DNA of 23,794 nucleotides, taken from NCBI GenBank assembly GCA_947623765.1, contig CANQIG010000004.1:1-23794 (forward strand), in the 5' to 3' direction. A program made the translations under genes and the position numbers. The DNA comes from an uncultured Clostridia bacterium. GTDB taxonomy: Bacteria; Bacillota; Clostridia; Oscillospirales; Acutalibacteraceae. This document shows positions 14,715 through 21,607 of the stretch, one piece after another (the first letter of the stretch is position 1; each line of letters begins with the position of its first letter). The notes under the pieces are model-generated. The model saw only the letters and a list, made by a program, of their open reading frames with translations. It was not told the origin of the DNA and ran no database searches.

Positions 14715-16226
14715 ATGATCCTCGCATATGATCTGGGGACCGGCGGCATCAAGGCCGCGCTCTATCGGGAAGATCTGACGCCTGCGGCGGAGCAGTTCTC
14801 CGAATATCCGACTTACTACCCCGCCCCGGGATTCCACGAGCAGTCCCCGGAGGACTGGTGGCGTGCCGTGTGCGAATGCACCGGGACCCTGCTGGAGCGG
14901 ACAGGCACGCCGCCCGCACACGTCTCCGGCGTCGCGCTCTCCGGCGCGAGCCTTGTGGCCGTCCCGATCGACCGGAACGGCGCCGCGCTGCTCGACCGTG
15001 TTCCGATCTGGTCGGATACGCGCGCGGAAGCGCAGGCCGCCGATTTCTTCACACGCGTTCCCGAGCACGCTTGGTATACCCGGACGGGGAACGGCTTCCC
15101 GCCCGCCTGTTACGCCGTGTTCAAGCTGATGTGGATGCGGGAGCACCAGCCCGACGTATTTGCAAAGACGGTCGTCGTACTCGGTTCCAAAGACTATATC
15201 AACTTCCGGCTCACCGGCGAGGTCGCGACGGATCCCTCCTATGCCTCGGGGACCGGTGCTTTCGACCTTCAAAAAGGTATAATGAATTCGGAGCTCCTGC
15301 GCGCTGCAGGGCTCCCGGAGGACCTCTTTCCGCCGATCCTGCCCTCCCACCGCGTGCTCGGCCATGTGACTGCCGGCGCTGCCCGCGCGACGGGTCTTCA
15401 GGAGGGCACACCGGTCTTTCTGGGCGGCGTCGACAACGCCTGCATGGCGCTCGGCGCGGTGGGCGCGGAGAACGGCCGGGCCTATGTGTCGCTCGGCTCC
15501 TCGGCGTGGGTACCCCTGAACTGCGAGACCCCAGTCCTCGACGTTCGGACCCGTCCCTATACCTTCGCGCACATCGAACCGGGAATGTTCACGAGCGCAT
15601 ATTCCCTGTTTGCGGGCGGGAATTCGCTCCGCTGGGCGCGGGACGTCCTCTGCCCCGATCTGCCGAAGGAGACGGCCTACGACCGGATCAGCGCGCTCGC
15701 CGAAACCTCGCCGCCCGGCGCGAACGGCGTGCTGTTTCACCCCGGCCTCGCGGGAGGTACGATGCAGGACGAGAGCCCGCATCTGCGCGGCGCGTTTATG
15801 AATCTGCAGCTCGGGACGAGCCGGGAGGATCTGCTGCGCGCCGTGCTCGAGGGCGTCGCGCTGAACCTCGGCCTTTCGCTCTCCCTTCTACGGGAGAAGG
15901 CAGCCGTGCGCGAACCGCTCCTGCTGTGCGGCGGAGGCAGCCGGAGCCCCGTCTGGATGCAGATCTTCGCCGACGTGCTGGACATCCAGGTCGAAAAGAC
16001 GAACGTCGACCAGTCCGCGGCGTCGCTCGGCGCCGCAGCCATCGCTGTGCGCGGGCTCGGCATCTGGCAGGACTACCGCCCGATCCGAACGCTCCACAAG
16101 ACGGAGCGCCTCTACGCGCCGGATCCCGCGCGCGCCGCATTTTACCGCGACAAACAGCTCCCGCTCTTTCGGGAGCTCTGCCGCATGACCGCCGCTCTCG
16201 GGGAGGTCGTCCGGCAAAACGCATAG
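14715..16226 (+). CDS. FGGY-family sugar kinase, xylulokinase-like
   Basis: A 503-residue FGGY kinase. The N-terminal ATP motif is AYDLGTGGIKAALY; the catalytic base is Asp240 in GGVDNACMALG. The phosphate-loop region YVSLGSSAWV and the C-terminal LCGGGSRSPVWMQIFADVLD are intact. It is closest in feel to xylulokinase-like members with altered substrate pockets. The start ATG is ten bases after AAGGAGG. It is first in an operon with two SDRs, a regulator and an isomerase, so it probably phosphorylates the ketose made by the isomerase or an SDR. Whether the product is a 1- or 5-phosphate cannot be read. Only 26 bases separate it from the next gene. Confidence 0.92.
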   Translation: MILAYDLGTGGIKAALYREDLTPAAEQFSEYPTYYPAPGFHEQSPEDWWRAVCECTGTLLERTGTPPAHVSGVALSGASLVAVPIDRNGAALLDRVPIWSDTRAEAQAADFFTRVPEHAWYTRTGNGFPPACYAVFKLMWMREHQPDVFAKTVVVLGSKDYINFRLTGEVATDPSYASGTGAFDLQKGIMNSELLRAAGLPEDLFPPILPSHRVLGHVTAGAARATGLQEGTPVFLGGVDNACMALGAVGAENGRAYVSLGSSAWVPLNCETPVLDVRTRPYTFAHIEPGMFTSAYSLFAGGNSLRWARDVLCPDLPKETAYDRISALAETSPPGANGVLFHPGLAGGTMQDESPHLRGAFMNLQLGTSREDLLRAVLEGVALNLGLSLSLLREKAAVREPLLLCGGGSRSPVWMQIFADVLDIQVEKTNVDQSAASLGAAAIAVRGLGIWQDYRPIRTLHKTERLYAPDPARAAFYRDKQLPLFRELCRMTAALGEVVRQNA

Positions 16227-16252
16227 ATCAAAACAAGGGAGGACTTATCATT

Positions 16253-17020
16253 ATGATCGCAAAACCGTGCAAAACCGACTTCGCCCTCGAGGGGAAAGTC
16301 GCCGTCGTCACAGGCGCGGCTTCCGGGATCGGCCTTTCGATCGCAGAGCTCTTTGCGGAAAAGGGCGCAAAGGTGTACATGACGGACCGCAACGCGGCGG
16401 CGCTCGAGAATGCCGCCGCAGCAGTGCCCGGCAGCCGGGCGCTCGCGCTCGACGTCTCGGACCCCGTTTCGGTCGACCGGGTGATCTCCACGGTCGAGGC
16501 GGAGACCGGCGAAATCGACGTTCTGGTCAACAGCGCAGGCGTCGGGGACATCGAATGGGCCGAGGCCATGTCCCCGGAAACGTGGAGAAAGGTGATCGAG
16601 ATCAACCTCTCGGGCACGTTCTTCGTGAGTCAGCGCGTCGGCCAGGGCATGATCCGCCGCGGGCAGGGCGGCCGGATCGTCAGCCTCGCCTCGCAGGCCG
16701 GGATCGTCGCCATCGACAAGCACGTGGCGTACAGTGCCTCCAAGGCAGGCATCATCTCCATGACGAGATCCCTCGCCTACGAATGGGGCAAATACGCCAT
16801 CGGGGTCAACTGCATCTCCCCGACCGCCACCGAAACGCCGATCATCGTCGGATACTGGGACGAGCCGGAGCGCATGGCGAAGACGCTCACGAACACGCCG
16901 GCCGGCCGCTACTGCAAGCCGATCGAGGTCGCCGCCGCGGCGCTGTTCCTCGCCTCGGACGCGTCCACCATGATCACAGGAGAGAACCTCGTCATCGACG
17001 GCGGGTACACGATCCACTGA
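16253..17020 (+). CDS. SDR-family NAD-dependent dehydrogenase (first of two)
   Basis: A 255-residue classical short-chain dehydrogenase. The nucleotide-binding motif is VVTGAASGIG near residue 19; Asp at the end of beta-2 (VYMTDRN) suggests NAD(H) rather than NADP(H). NSAG is the stabilising motif. The catalytic triad is Ser147, Tyr160 and Lys164 (VAYSASKAG). The C-terminal motif FLASDASTMITGENLVIDGG is standard. The start ATG follows GGGAGG by ten bases. The family oxidises or reduces sugars, polyols and sugar acids; the exact substrate is unknown. The gene next door is a second SDR of equal length but clearly different sequence, so the two may run sequential oxidation and reduction steps. 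Confidence 0.92.
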   Translation: MIAKPCKTDFALEGKVAVVTGAASGIGLSIAELFAEKGAKVYMTDRNAAALENAAAAVPGSRALALDVSDPVSVDRVISTVEAETGEIDVLVNSAGVGDIEWAEAMSPETWRKVIEINLSGTFFVSQRVGQGMIRRGQGGRIVSLASQAGIVAIDKHVAYSASKAGIISMTRSLAYEWGKYAIGVNCISPTATETPIIVGYWDEPERMAKTLTNTPAGRYCKPIEVAAAALFLASDASTMITGENLVIDGGYTIH

Positions 17021-17067
17021 CCGCCCCGCCGAACGGATAAAACAACAGCCAGAAAGGGAGGAAAAAC

Positions 17068-17835
17068 ATGGCAAATTACGGTATTTTCAGTCTGAAAGGA
17101 AAAACAGCTCTCGTCACCGGCGGGTACCGGGGCATCGGACGCGCGGTCGCGGAGGGACTCGCCGAAGCGGGCGCGGACATCATCCTCTGGGACCTCCTCG
17201 ACGCTGCGGAGGTCGCGAAGCACATCGCGGAAAAGTTCGGCGTGCGGGCACAGGCGTTCCTCTGCGACGTGACGGATCCCGAAGCGGTGGAGCGCTGCAT
17301 GGCGCAGTCCGCGGAGGTCACAGGCACGCTTGACATCCTCTTCAACAACGCCGGAATCGGCCCGCACAAGGACGCCCTGGAGGTCACGCCGCAGGAATGG
17401 CAGAAGGTGATGGACGTGAACCTGAACGGCGTGTTCTTCGTCGCAACGGCTTTCGCCCGCTGGCTGACCGCGCACGGCAAGGGCGGCTCGGTCATCAACA
17501 CGGCGTCGATGTCCGGCCTCATCGTCAACGTTCCCCAGCAGCAGGCGTCCTACAACGCCTCGAAGGCCGGCGTCATCCATCTGACAAAGACCCTCGCCGT
17601 CGAGTGGGCCTCCAAGGGGATCCGCGTCAATTCCATCAGCCCGGGCTACATCCAGACAGACCTCATCCGCGAGGTGCGCAGCGACTGGAGAGAGGCGTGG
17701 ACCTCCATGATCCCCTTCGGGCGGATGGGCCGCCCCGAGGAGCTCTGCGGCGCGGTGATCTACCTCGCCTCCGATGCGGCTTCTTACACCTCCGGCTGCA
17801 ATATGGTCATTGACGGATGCTACACCTTGCTGTAA
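17068..17835 (+). CDS. SDR-family NAD-dependent dehydrogenase (second of two)
   Basis: A 255-residue short-chain dehydrogenase. The motifs are LVTGGYRGIGRAVAEGL, Asp at the end of beta-2 (IILWDLLD, predicting NAD(H)), NNAGIG, and the triad Ser149, Tyr162, Lys166 (ASYNASKAG). The C-terminus SDAASYTSGCNMVIDGCYTL is typical of the gluconate 5-dehydrogenase/polyol dehydrogenase groups. The start ATG follows GGGAGG. It lies 47 bases after the first SDR and 35 before the regulator, all one transcript. Its low identity to the first SDR argues for a distinct role rather than recent duplication. Confidence 0.92.
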   Translation: MANYGIFSLKGKTALVTGGYRGIGRAVAEGLAEAGADIILWDLLDAAEVAKHIAEKFGVRAQAFLCDVTDPEAVERCMAQSAEVTGTLDILFNNAGIGPHKDALEVTPQEWQKVMDVNLNGVFFVATAFARWLTAHGKGGSVINTASMSGLIVNVPQQQASYNASKAGVIHLTKTLAVEWASKGIRVNSISPGYIQTDLIREVRSDWREAWTSMIPFGRMGRPEELCGAVIYLASDAASYTSGCNMVIDGCYTLL

Positions 17836-17870
17836 AATAATGGGAGAAAGCAGGGAAGGAAGTACTCGAA

Positions 17871-18584
17871 ATGGCAAGGATACCCGTATATCGGACAGTT
17901 TATCACGATCTGAAAGCCTCGATCAAGGACGGGATCTACCCTGTGGGGACGCTGCTCCCGACGGAACCGGAGCTTGAAAAGCAGTTCGGAGTCAGCCGCG
18001 TCACCGTGCGCAAAGCCGTGAGCCTGCTTGCCGCGGAGGGGTATATCAAGGCGACGCAGGGAAAGGGCACGGTCGTGCTCCCCTTTGCCACGACCCAGAA
18101 GCTCGGCGGCATCACCTCCATCACCGAAACCCTGATGGAACGCGGCTTCAACGTCACCACGCAGGACGCCTATGTAGAGCTGATCCCGGCTCCTGCCTCC
18201 GTGGCGATCGAGCTGCAGATCAAGGAGGGGGAACCCGTCTACTGCCTGCAGCGCGTCCAGTGCGCCGACGGCTCGCCCTGCGCCCTGATGATCAACTATC
18301 TGCGCCCGAACCTCGTGCCGGACCTGGAAAAGCACATCGGCACCTTTACCGGGCTCTACACGTTTTTGGAAGAGCACTACCACATCGTCTTCGTCGAGGC
18401 GGTGGAACGGCTCTCGGCCATCGCCGCGAACTTCACGGACGCCCAGATCCTGAGGATCAAGGTGGGCTATCCGCTGCTGTGCAGCAAGCGCACCTGCAGC
18501 ACCACCACCGGACCCTTTGAATACAGCATCAACAAGCTCGTGGCGGACAAATATGAATACAGCGTCCACCTGCACGGCAGATGA
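17871..18584 (+). CDS. GntR-family transcriptional regulator, HutC/UTRA subfamily
   Basis: A 237-residue regulator. The N-terminal winged helix (1-70) contains LPTEPELEKQFGVSRVTVRK and the wing GYIKATQGKGTVV. A UTRA ligand-binding domain follows (about 90-230), with QRVQCADGSPCALMINYLRP and EAVERLSAIAANFTDAQILR. Proteins of this group repress sugar operons and release DNA when a pathway sugar phosphate binds. Its place inside the rightward operon points to autoregulation and control of the divergent operon through the 14390-14714 region. The start ATG lies after GGAAGGAAG. Confidence 0.93.
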   Translation: MARIPVYRTVYHDLKASIKDGIYPVGTLLPTEPELEKQFGVSRVTVRKAVSLLAAEGYIKATQGKGTVVLPFATTQKLGGITSITETLMERGFNVTTQDAYVELIPAPASVAIELQIKEGEPVYCLQRVQCADGSPCALMINYLRPNLVPDLEKHIGTFTGLYTFLEEHYHIVFVEAVERLSAIAANFTDAQILRIKVGYPLLCSKRTCSTTTGPFEYSINKLVADKYEYSVHLHGR

Positions 18585-18605
18585 ACGCCACGGAAAGGAA
18601 CACAC

Positions 18606-20036
18606 ATGAAAAAATACAAGGTCGGCCTCCTCACGATGTCGGACGGCAGACCGTATCTGCACGAAACGCAGTTCGAGATGAATATGCGCTATCAGGAGGA
18701 CATCCGGCAGGCGCTGGAGGGCACGGGCCTCGTGGAGGTCGTCGCAGGCGCGGCGCCCATCCACTCGCCGGAGGAAGCGAAGCAAGAGGCGCGGCGGCTG
18801 AAGGAATCCGGCGTGGAGCTGACGATCTTCCATTACGCCATCTGGTGCTACCCGCATTTCACGGCGGTCGCGTGCAACGAAGCCCCGGGGCCGTACATCC
18901 TCTTCTGCAACCTTCACCCCTCGGAATGCGGCATGGTCGGCATGATGGCAGCGGCCGGCGCGCTGGACCAGCTCGGCCTCCCCTATGAGCGCATCTGGGG
19001 CAGCATCCGGGAGGAATCGGTCCTGCACCGGGTGCTCTCTGCCATCCGTGCGTTCTGCGCGGTCAAGCGCCTCCGGGGCTGCACCTACGGCAACTTCGGC
19101 GGGCGCGCCATGGGGATGTATACCGCCGTCGCAAATCTGGACCAATGGCAGTCGATGTTCGGGGTCGACGTGGAGGATCTCGAACAGGGGGACATCGTTC
19201 GCGCGGGGAACAGCATCCCGCAGGAAGCGGTCTCCCGCGCCCGGGCATGGCTGGAAGCGCACGTGGGACATATCGGCTACAACGGCACGAACTTCACTCC
19301 GGAAAAGCTGGAACTGCAGATCCGCTCCTATCTCGGCCTGCGCGCGCTGGTCTCGGAAAAACAGCTCGATTTCCTCGGCATCAAGGCGCACGGAGATCTC
19401 ACCGACTGGTATGTGACGATGGATCTCGCGGAGGCGTTCCTCAACGATCCCTATGACTGGGACGGCCCGCATGAGCCGATCATCGCCGCGACAGAATCCG
19501 ACATGGATGGCGCGCTGACGATGCAGATCTTCAAGGAGATGACGGGCAGCCCCGTGCTTTTCGCGGACGTGCGGCACTATGAAAAGTCGGAAGGCGTATG
19601 GTTCTTCTCGAACTCTGGCACCGCCGCCACCTATTTCGCGGGCGGCTCGCCGGACCCGGCCGTGAACCTCCCGCAGGTTTCCCTGCTCCCGGAGACGAAG
19701 GACTACCCCGCAGGCGGCGGCAGTGTACACCATTTCGCTGCGCCCGGCAAGATGACCTTCGCACGCCTTGCAAGAAAACGCGGAACTTATTTTCTTACAT
19801 TGGTCCCCGGGGAGGTCGTCCGCTTCCCCGAGGAGAAAATGCGCGCGCTCGGCGCGCTCGCCACGCCGCAGTGGCCCGTCGCGTTCACGAAGCTCGAAAC
19901 GCCCGCCGAGGATTTCCTCGCGCACTACCCCTGCAACCACATCCATGGAGTCTACGGAGACTATCTGCACGAATGGATGCTCGTTGCCCGGCTGCTCGGC
20001 ATCGAGGTACAGGTGCTCGACGGCAAGACCCCGTGA
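18606..20036 (+). CDS. L-fucose isomerase-family sugar isomerase
   Basis: A 476-residue fucose/arabinose isomerase superfamily protein. Likely metal ligands are Glu297 (IAATESDMDG), Asp321 (LFADVRHY) and His447 or His445 (PCNHIHGVYGD). The E-to-D spacing of 24 equals that of E. coli FucI. The length is nearer the short isomerase-like relatives than FucI (591). The start ATG follows AAAGGAA. It is the last gene of the operon, with a strong terminator behind it. I expect manganese-dependent aldose-ketose isomerisation of the pathway sugar. It is not closely similar to the other isomerase at 4556-5974, so each probably serves its own sugar. Confidence 0.88.
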   Translation: MKKYKVGLLTMSDGRPYLHETQFEMNMRYQEDIRQALEGTGLVEVVAGAAPIHSPEEAKQEARRLKESGVELTIFHYAIWCYPHFTAVACNEAPGPYILFCNLHPSECGMVGMMAAAGALDQLGLPYERIWGSIREESVLHRVLSAIRAFCAVKRLRGCTYGNFGGRAMGMYTAVANLDQWQSMFGVDVEDLEQGDIVRAGNSIPQEAVSRARAWLEAHVGHIGYNGTNFTPEKLELQIRSYLGLRALVSEKQLDFLGIKAHGDLTDWYVTMDLAEAFLNDPYDWDGPHEPIIAATESDMDGALTMQIFKEMTGSPVLFADVRHYEKSEGVWFFSNSGTAATYFAGGSPDPAVNLPQVSLLPETKDYPAGGGSVHHFAAPGKMTFARLARKRGTYFLTLVPGEVVRFPEEKMRALGALATPQWPVAFTKLETPAEDFLAHYPCNHIHGVYGDYLHEWMLVARLLGIEVQVLDGKTP

Positions 20037-20082
20037 ACGCTTCCGCCTTTTACGGCGCTAAGGATTCGTTTCCTGCATAGAG

Positions 20083-20120
20083 CAGGGACGGCATGACCGA
20101 GATCATGCCGTCCCTGTTTT
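20083..20120 (+). terminator. Rho-independent terminator of the kinase/SDR/isomerase operon
   Basis: CAGGGACGGCATGA (20083-20096) pairs perfectly with TCATGCCGTCCCTG (20103-20116), 14 pairs with a six-base loop, followed by TTTT. It lies 46 bases after the isomerase stop. Confidence 0.9.
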
Positions 20121-20187
20121 GTCGCTTTCATCTGCTCCTGTACTGATTTGCAAAAAGAATCATTACGTGGATCTTCTGTTTCTTCCT

Positions 20188-20331
20188 TTACTGCTCCATC
20201 TTCACGCTCAGAACCTCGATGGGTTCGGCCTTTAGATCGAAGCCCACGAGCACACGGCCCAAGACCCAGATAAAGAGGAGCGGCCCGAGCGGGATCCCGA
20301 GGCAGAACCAGTCCGGCGCGCCGGAGCCCGA
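20188..20331 (-). pseudogene. C-terminal remnant of a membrane protein
   Basis: A minus-strand frame of 47 codons ends at a TAA (20188-20190). Its 5' side is cut by an in-frame TAA at 20332-20334 and it has no start codon. Third positions are strongly GC-biased, like the real genes nearby. The peptide has one hydrophobic stretch (WFCLGIPLGPLLFIWVLGRV) followed by a short polar tail ending VLSVKMEQ, the look of a genuine protein end. I do not recognise the family. Confidence 0.45.
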
Positions 20332-20872
20332 TTACACGCTGGACTTCGCCTCGCTCGGGCTGTACACGGGGAACGCGCCGCCCCTCGCGATGCACTTTTC
20401 CGATCCGAACGCCCCGTCCCGCGCCGTGGAGGACCGCGCGGCGCTGCTCGCCGACGCGACCCTCGCGTGGACCTGCATGGAAACGCTTTTCGGCGAGGGA
20501 TCGTTCCTCGACAGATGGGTCCTCGAGCGCGGCTTCGCCGACGACTGGACGGAGCTCTTCCGCGGCGACCCGGTCGAAGCGCTCTCCCTGCTCCCCGAGG
20601 CGTGCGCGTTCGCGCCGGATCTTTCGGAGCAGGCGCTCGCGTTCTTCCGCTTTTTCGCCGTGTCCCGGGCGCTCTGGATGCCGGAGGACAGCAGTCTTTC
20701 CCCGGTGGTCCTCTCAGAAAACGTCGCTGCGGAGGACTACAACGGCGAAACGCTCCTCATCTTCACGCTGGAAAGCGACCAGCGCCTCATCCTCTATTTC
20801 GACGGCGCGCGCGGCTGCGTCTCCGGCTTCTCGATGTCCCCCTCGTTCTACCGCCTCTTCTTCCCCGGCTGA
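20219..20872 (+). pseudogene. 3' remnant of an unrecognised plus-strand gene
   Basis: The frame is open from an ATG at 20219 but has no ribosome binding site there. Its first 37 codons are antisense to the membrane-protein remnant and read as low-complexity Ser/Pro/Arg text. From about 20330 (DYTLDFASLGLYTGNAPPLA onward) codon third positions become GC-rich and the peptide looks like a folded alpha/beta domain (ADATLAWTCMETLFGEGSFL, YNGETLLIFTLESDQRLILY). It ends at 20872. I read it as a gene truncated at its 5' end. It could also be an intact small protein of unknown function using an internal start. Confidence 0.5.
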
Positions 20873-21168
20873 CCTGCGGCGGCAGAGCCGCCCTCGTTTG
20901 CCCTACGTAGGCTTACTGCGGGCGGAAGCCGGGCTCCCTAATTCAACCCAACGCACGGTATGAGGAACACGCTCTCCATACGCGCCAATCTGCACCGGTC
21001 AACATAAAATAGACACGCCGGAAAGGAAAAAGAGAACAAAGGGAACGGGGAATCCTGCCGTGACAGCAGAAGAACCGGGTCACGGAACTGCCTGTGCGTC
21101 AGATCATGCAAGAAATAAGCTGGACGCTATTCATTAAGGAAATAGAGAACATCCAGATGCAGAAGTCT
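20873..21168. other. Intergenic region without a recognisable gene
   Basis: A short hairpin, GGCGGC with GCCGCC around AGA (20878-20892), follows the remnant gene's stop without a U-run. The remainder contains purine-rich text (about 21015-21055) and short frames on the plus strand, none with a family signature. It reads like decayed sequence or a long spacer between unrelated segments. Confidence 0.4.
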
Positions 21169-21390
21169 TCAATCTTGTATTTCTGCCGGAACTGCTCGCC
21201 GGGAAGACCCAGCGGAGGTCAGGCCGATCTCGTCCCCGTACTGCTTACGGTGCTCTTTGGCCAGGGATACCGCCTCGTCGTAGAACAGAGAGGCGCAGAT
21301 CATCTGGATGGCGGTCTTGAGGCCATTTTTGTGGGCGCTCTCCGGCACCATCTCCGGGCGGTGAACGATGTGCAAAAATAGTCTGTCCAT
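21169..21390 (-). CDS. Small hypothetical protein
   Basis: A 73-residue minus-strand frame starting at ATG 21388-21390, with GAGGGTGATG as a good ribosome binding site. The first 53 residues look protein-like (MDRLFLHIVHRPEMVPESAH, then ICASLFYDEAVSLAKEHRKQ). The last 15 (SAGSSRRAVPAEIQD) are less so, which may mean truncation or frameshift. There is no recognised domain. It is divergent from the GH53 gene with about 215 bases between them. It could be a remnant of a larger gene. Confidence 0.4.
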   Translation of the reverse strand: MDRLFLHIVHRPEMVPESAHKNGLKTAIQMICASLFYDEAVSLAKEHRKQYGDEIGLTSAGSSRRAVPAEIQD

Positions 21391-21529
21391 GGCATCACCC
21401 TCTTTTTCCCGTCGATCTTCGCCGCCCTGCGGCGGCACTTGCATCACGGCGAAAAGAACGCTTTCCTTGTCGATTCCTCCGAAGGGGGAATCTCCTTCGG
21501 GTGAGCGGAAAAATGCCCGGTTGGTTCCG

Positions 21530-21591
21530 TTTCCATGTGGAAATCCCGCCCAAAATGTGGTATGATGGAAAAGAGGCCGACCAAGTCGGCC
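21530..21591 (+). promoter_or_regulatory. GH53 promoter with inverted repeat over -35 and hairpin before the ribosome binding site
   Basis: An extended -10 (TGG TATGAT, 21558-21566) lies 17 bases after TGGAAA (21538-21543), a 4/6 match to -35. That -35 is the right arm of the inverted repeat TTTCCA-TG-TGGAAA (21530-21543), a likely operator. GGCCGAC-CAA-GTCGGCC (21575-21591) forms a 7-pair stem immediately before the AAAAGGAGG binding site. Confidence 0.6.
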
Positions 21592-21607
21592 AAAAGGAGG
21601 AAACCCG

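Noticed and set aside
17820..19970. 716-codon minus-strand open frame opposite regulator and isomerase
   Set aside because: It spans two well-supported plus-strand genes; composition and lack of motifs mark it as an antisense shadow.
7467..20036. Sulfoquinovose (Yih-type) degradation as the function of the divergent cluster
   Set aside because: There is no GH31 sulfoquinovosidase, YihS-type isomerase, PfkB-type kinase or LacD-type aldolase. The enzymes present belong to other families.
7467..20036. Plain L-fucose catabolism for the divergent cluster
   Set aside because: There is no FucA-type class II aldolase, fucose permease or lactaldehyde reductase of the iron alcohol dehydrogenase family, and the isomerase is much shorter than FucI.
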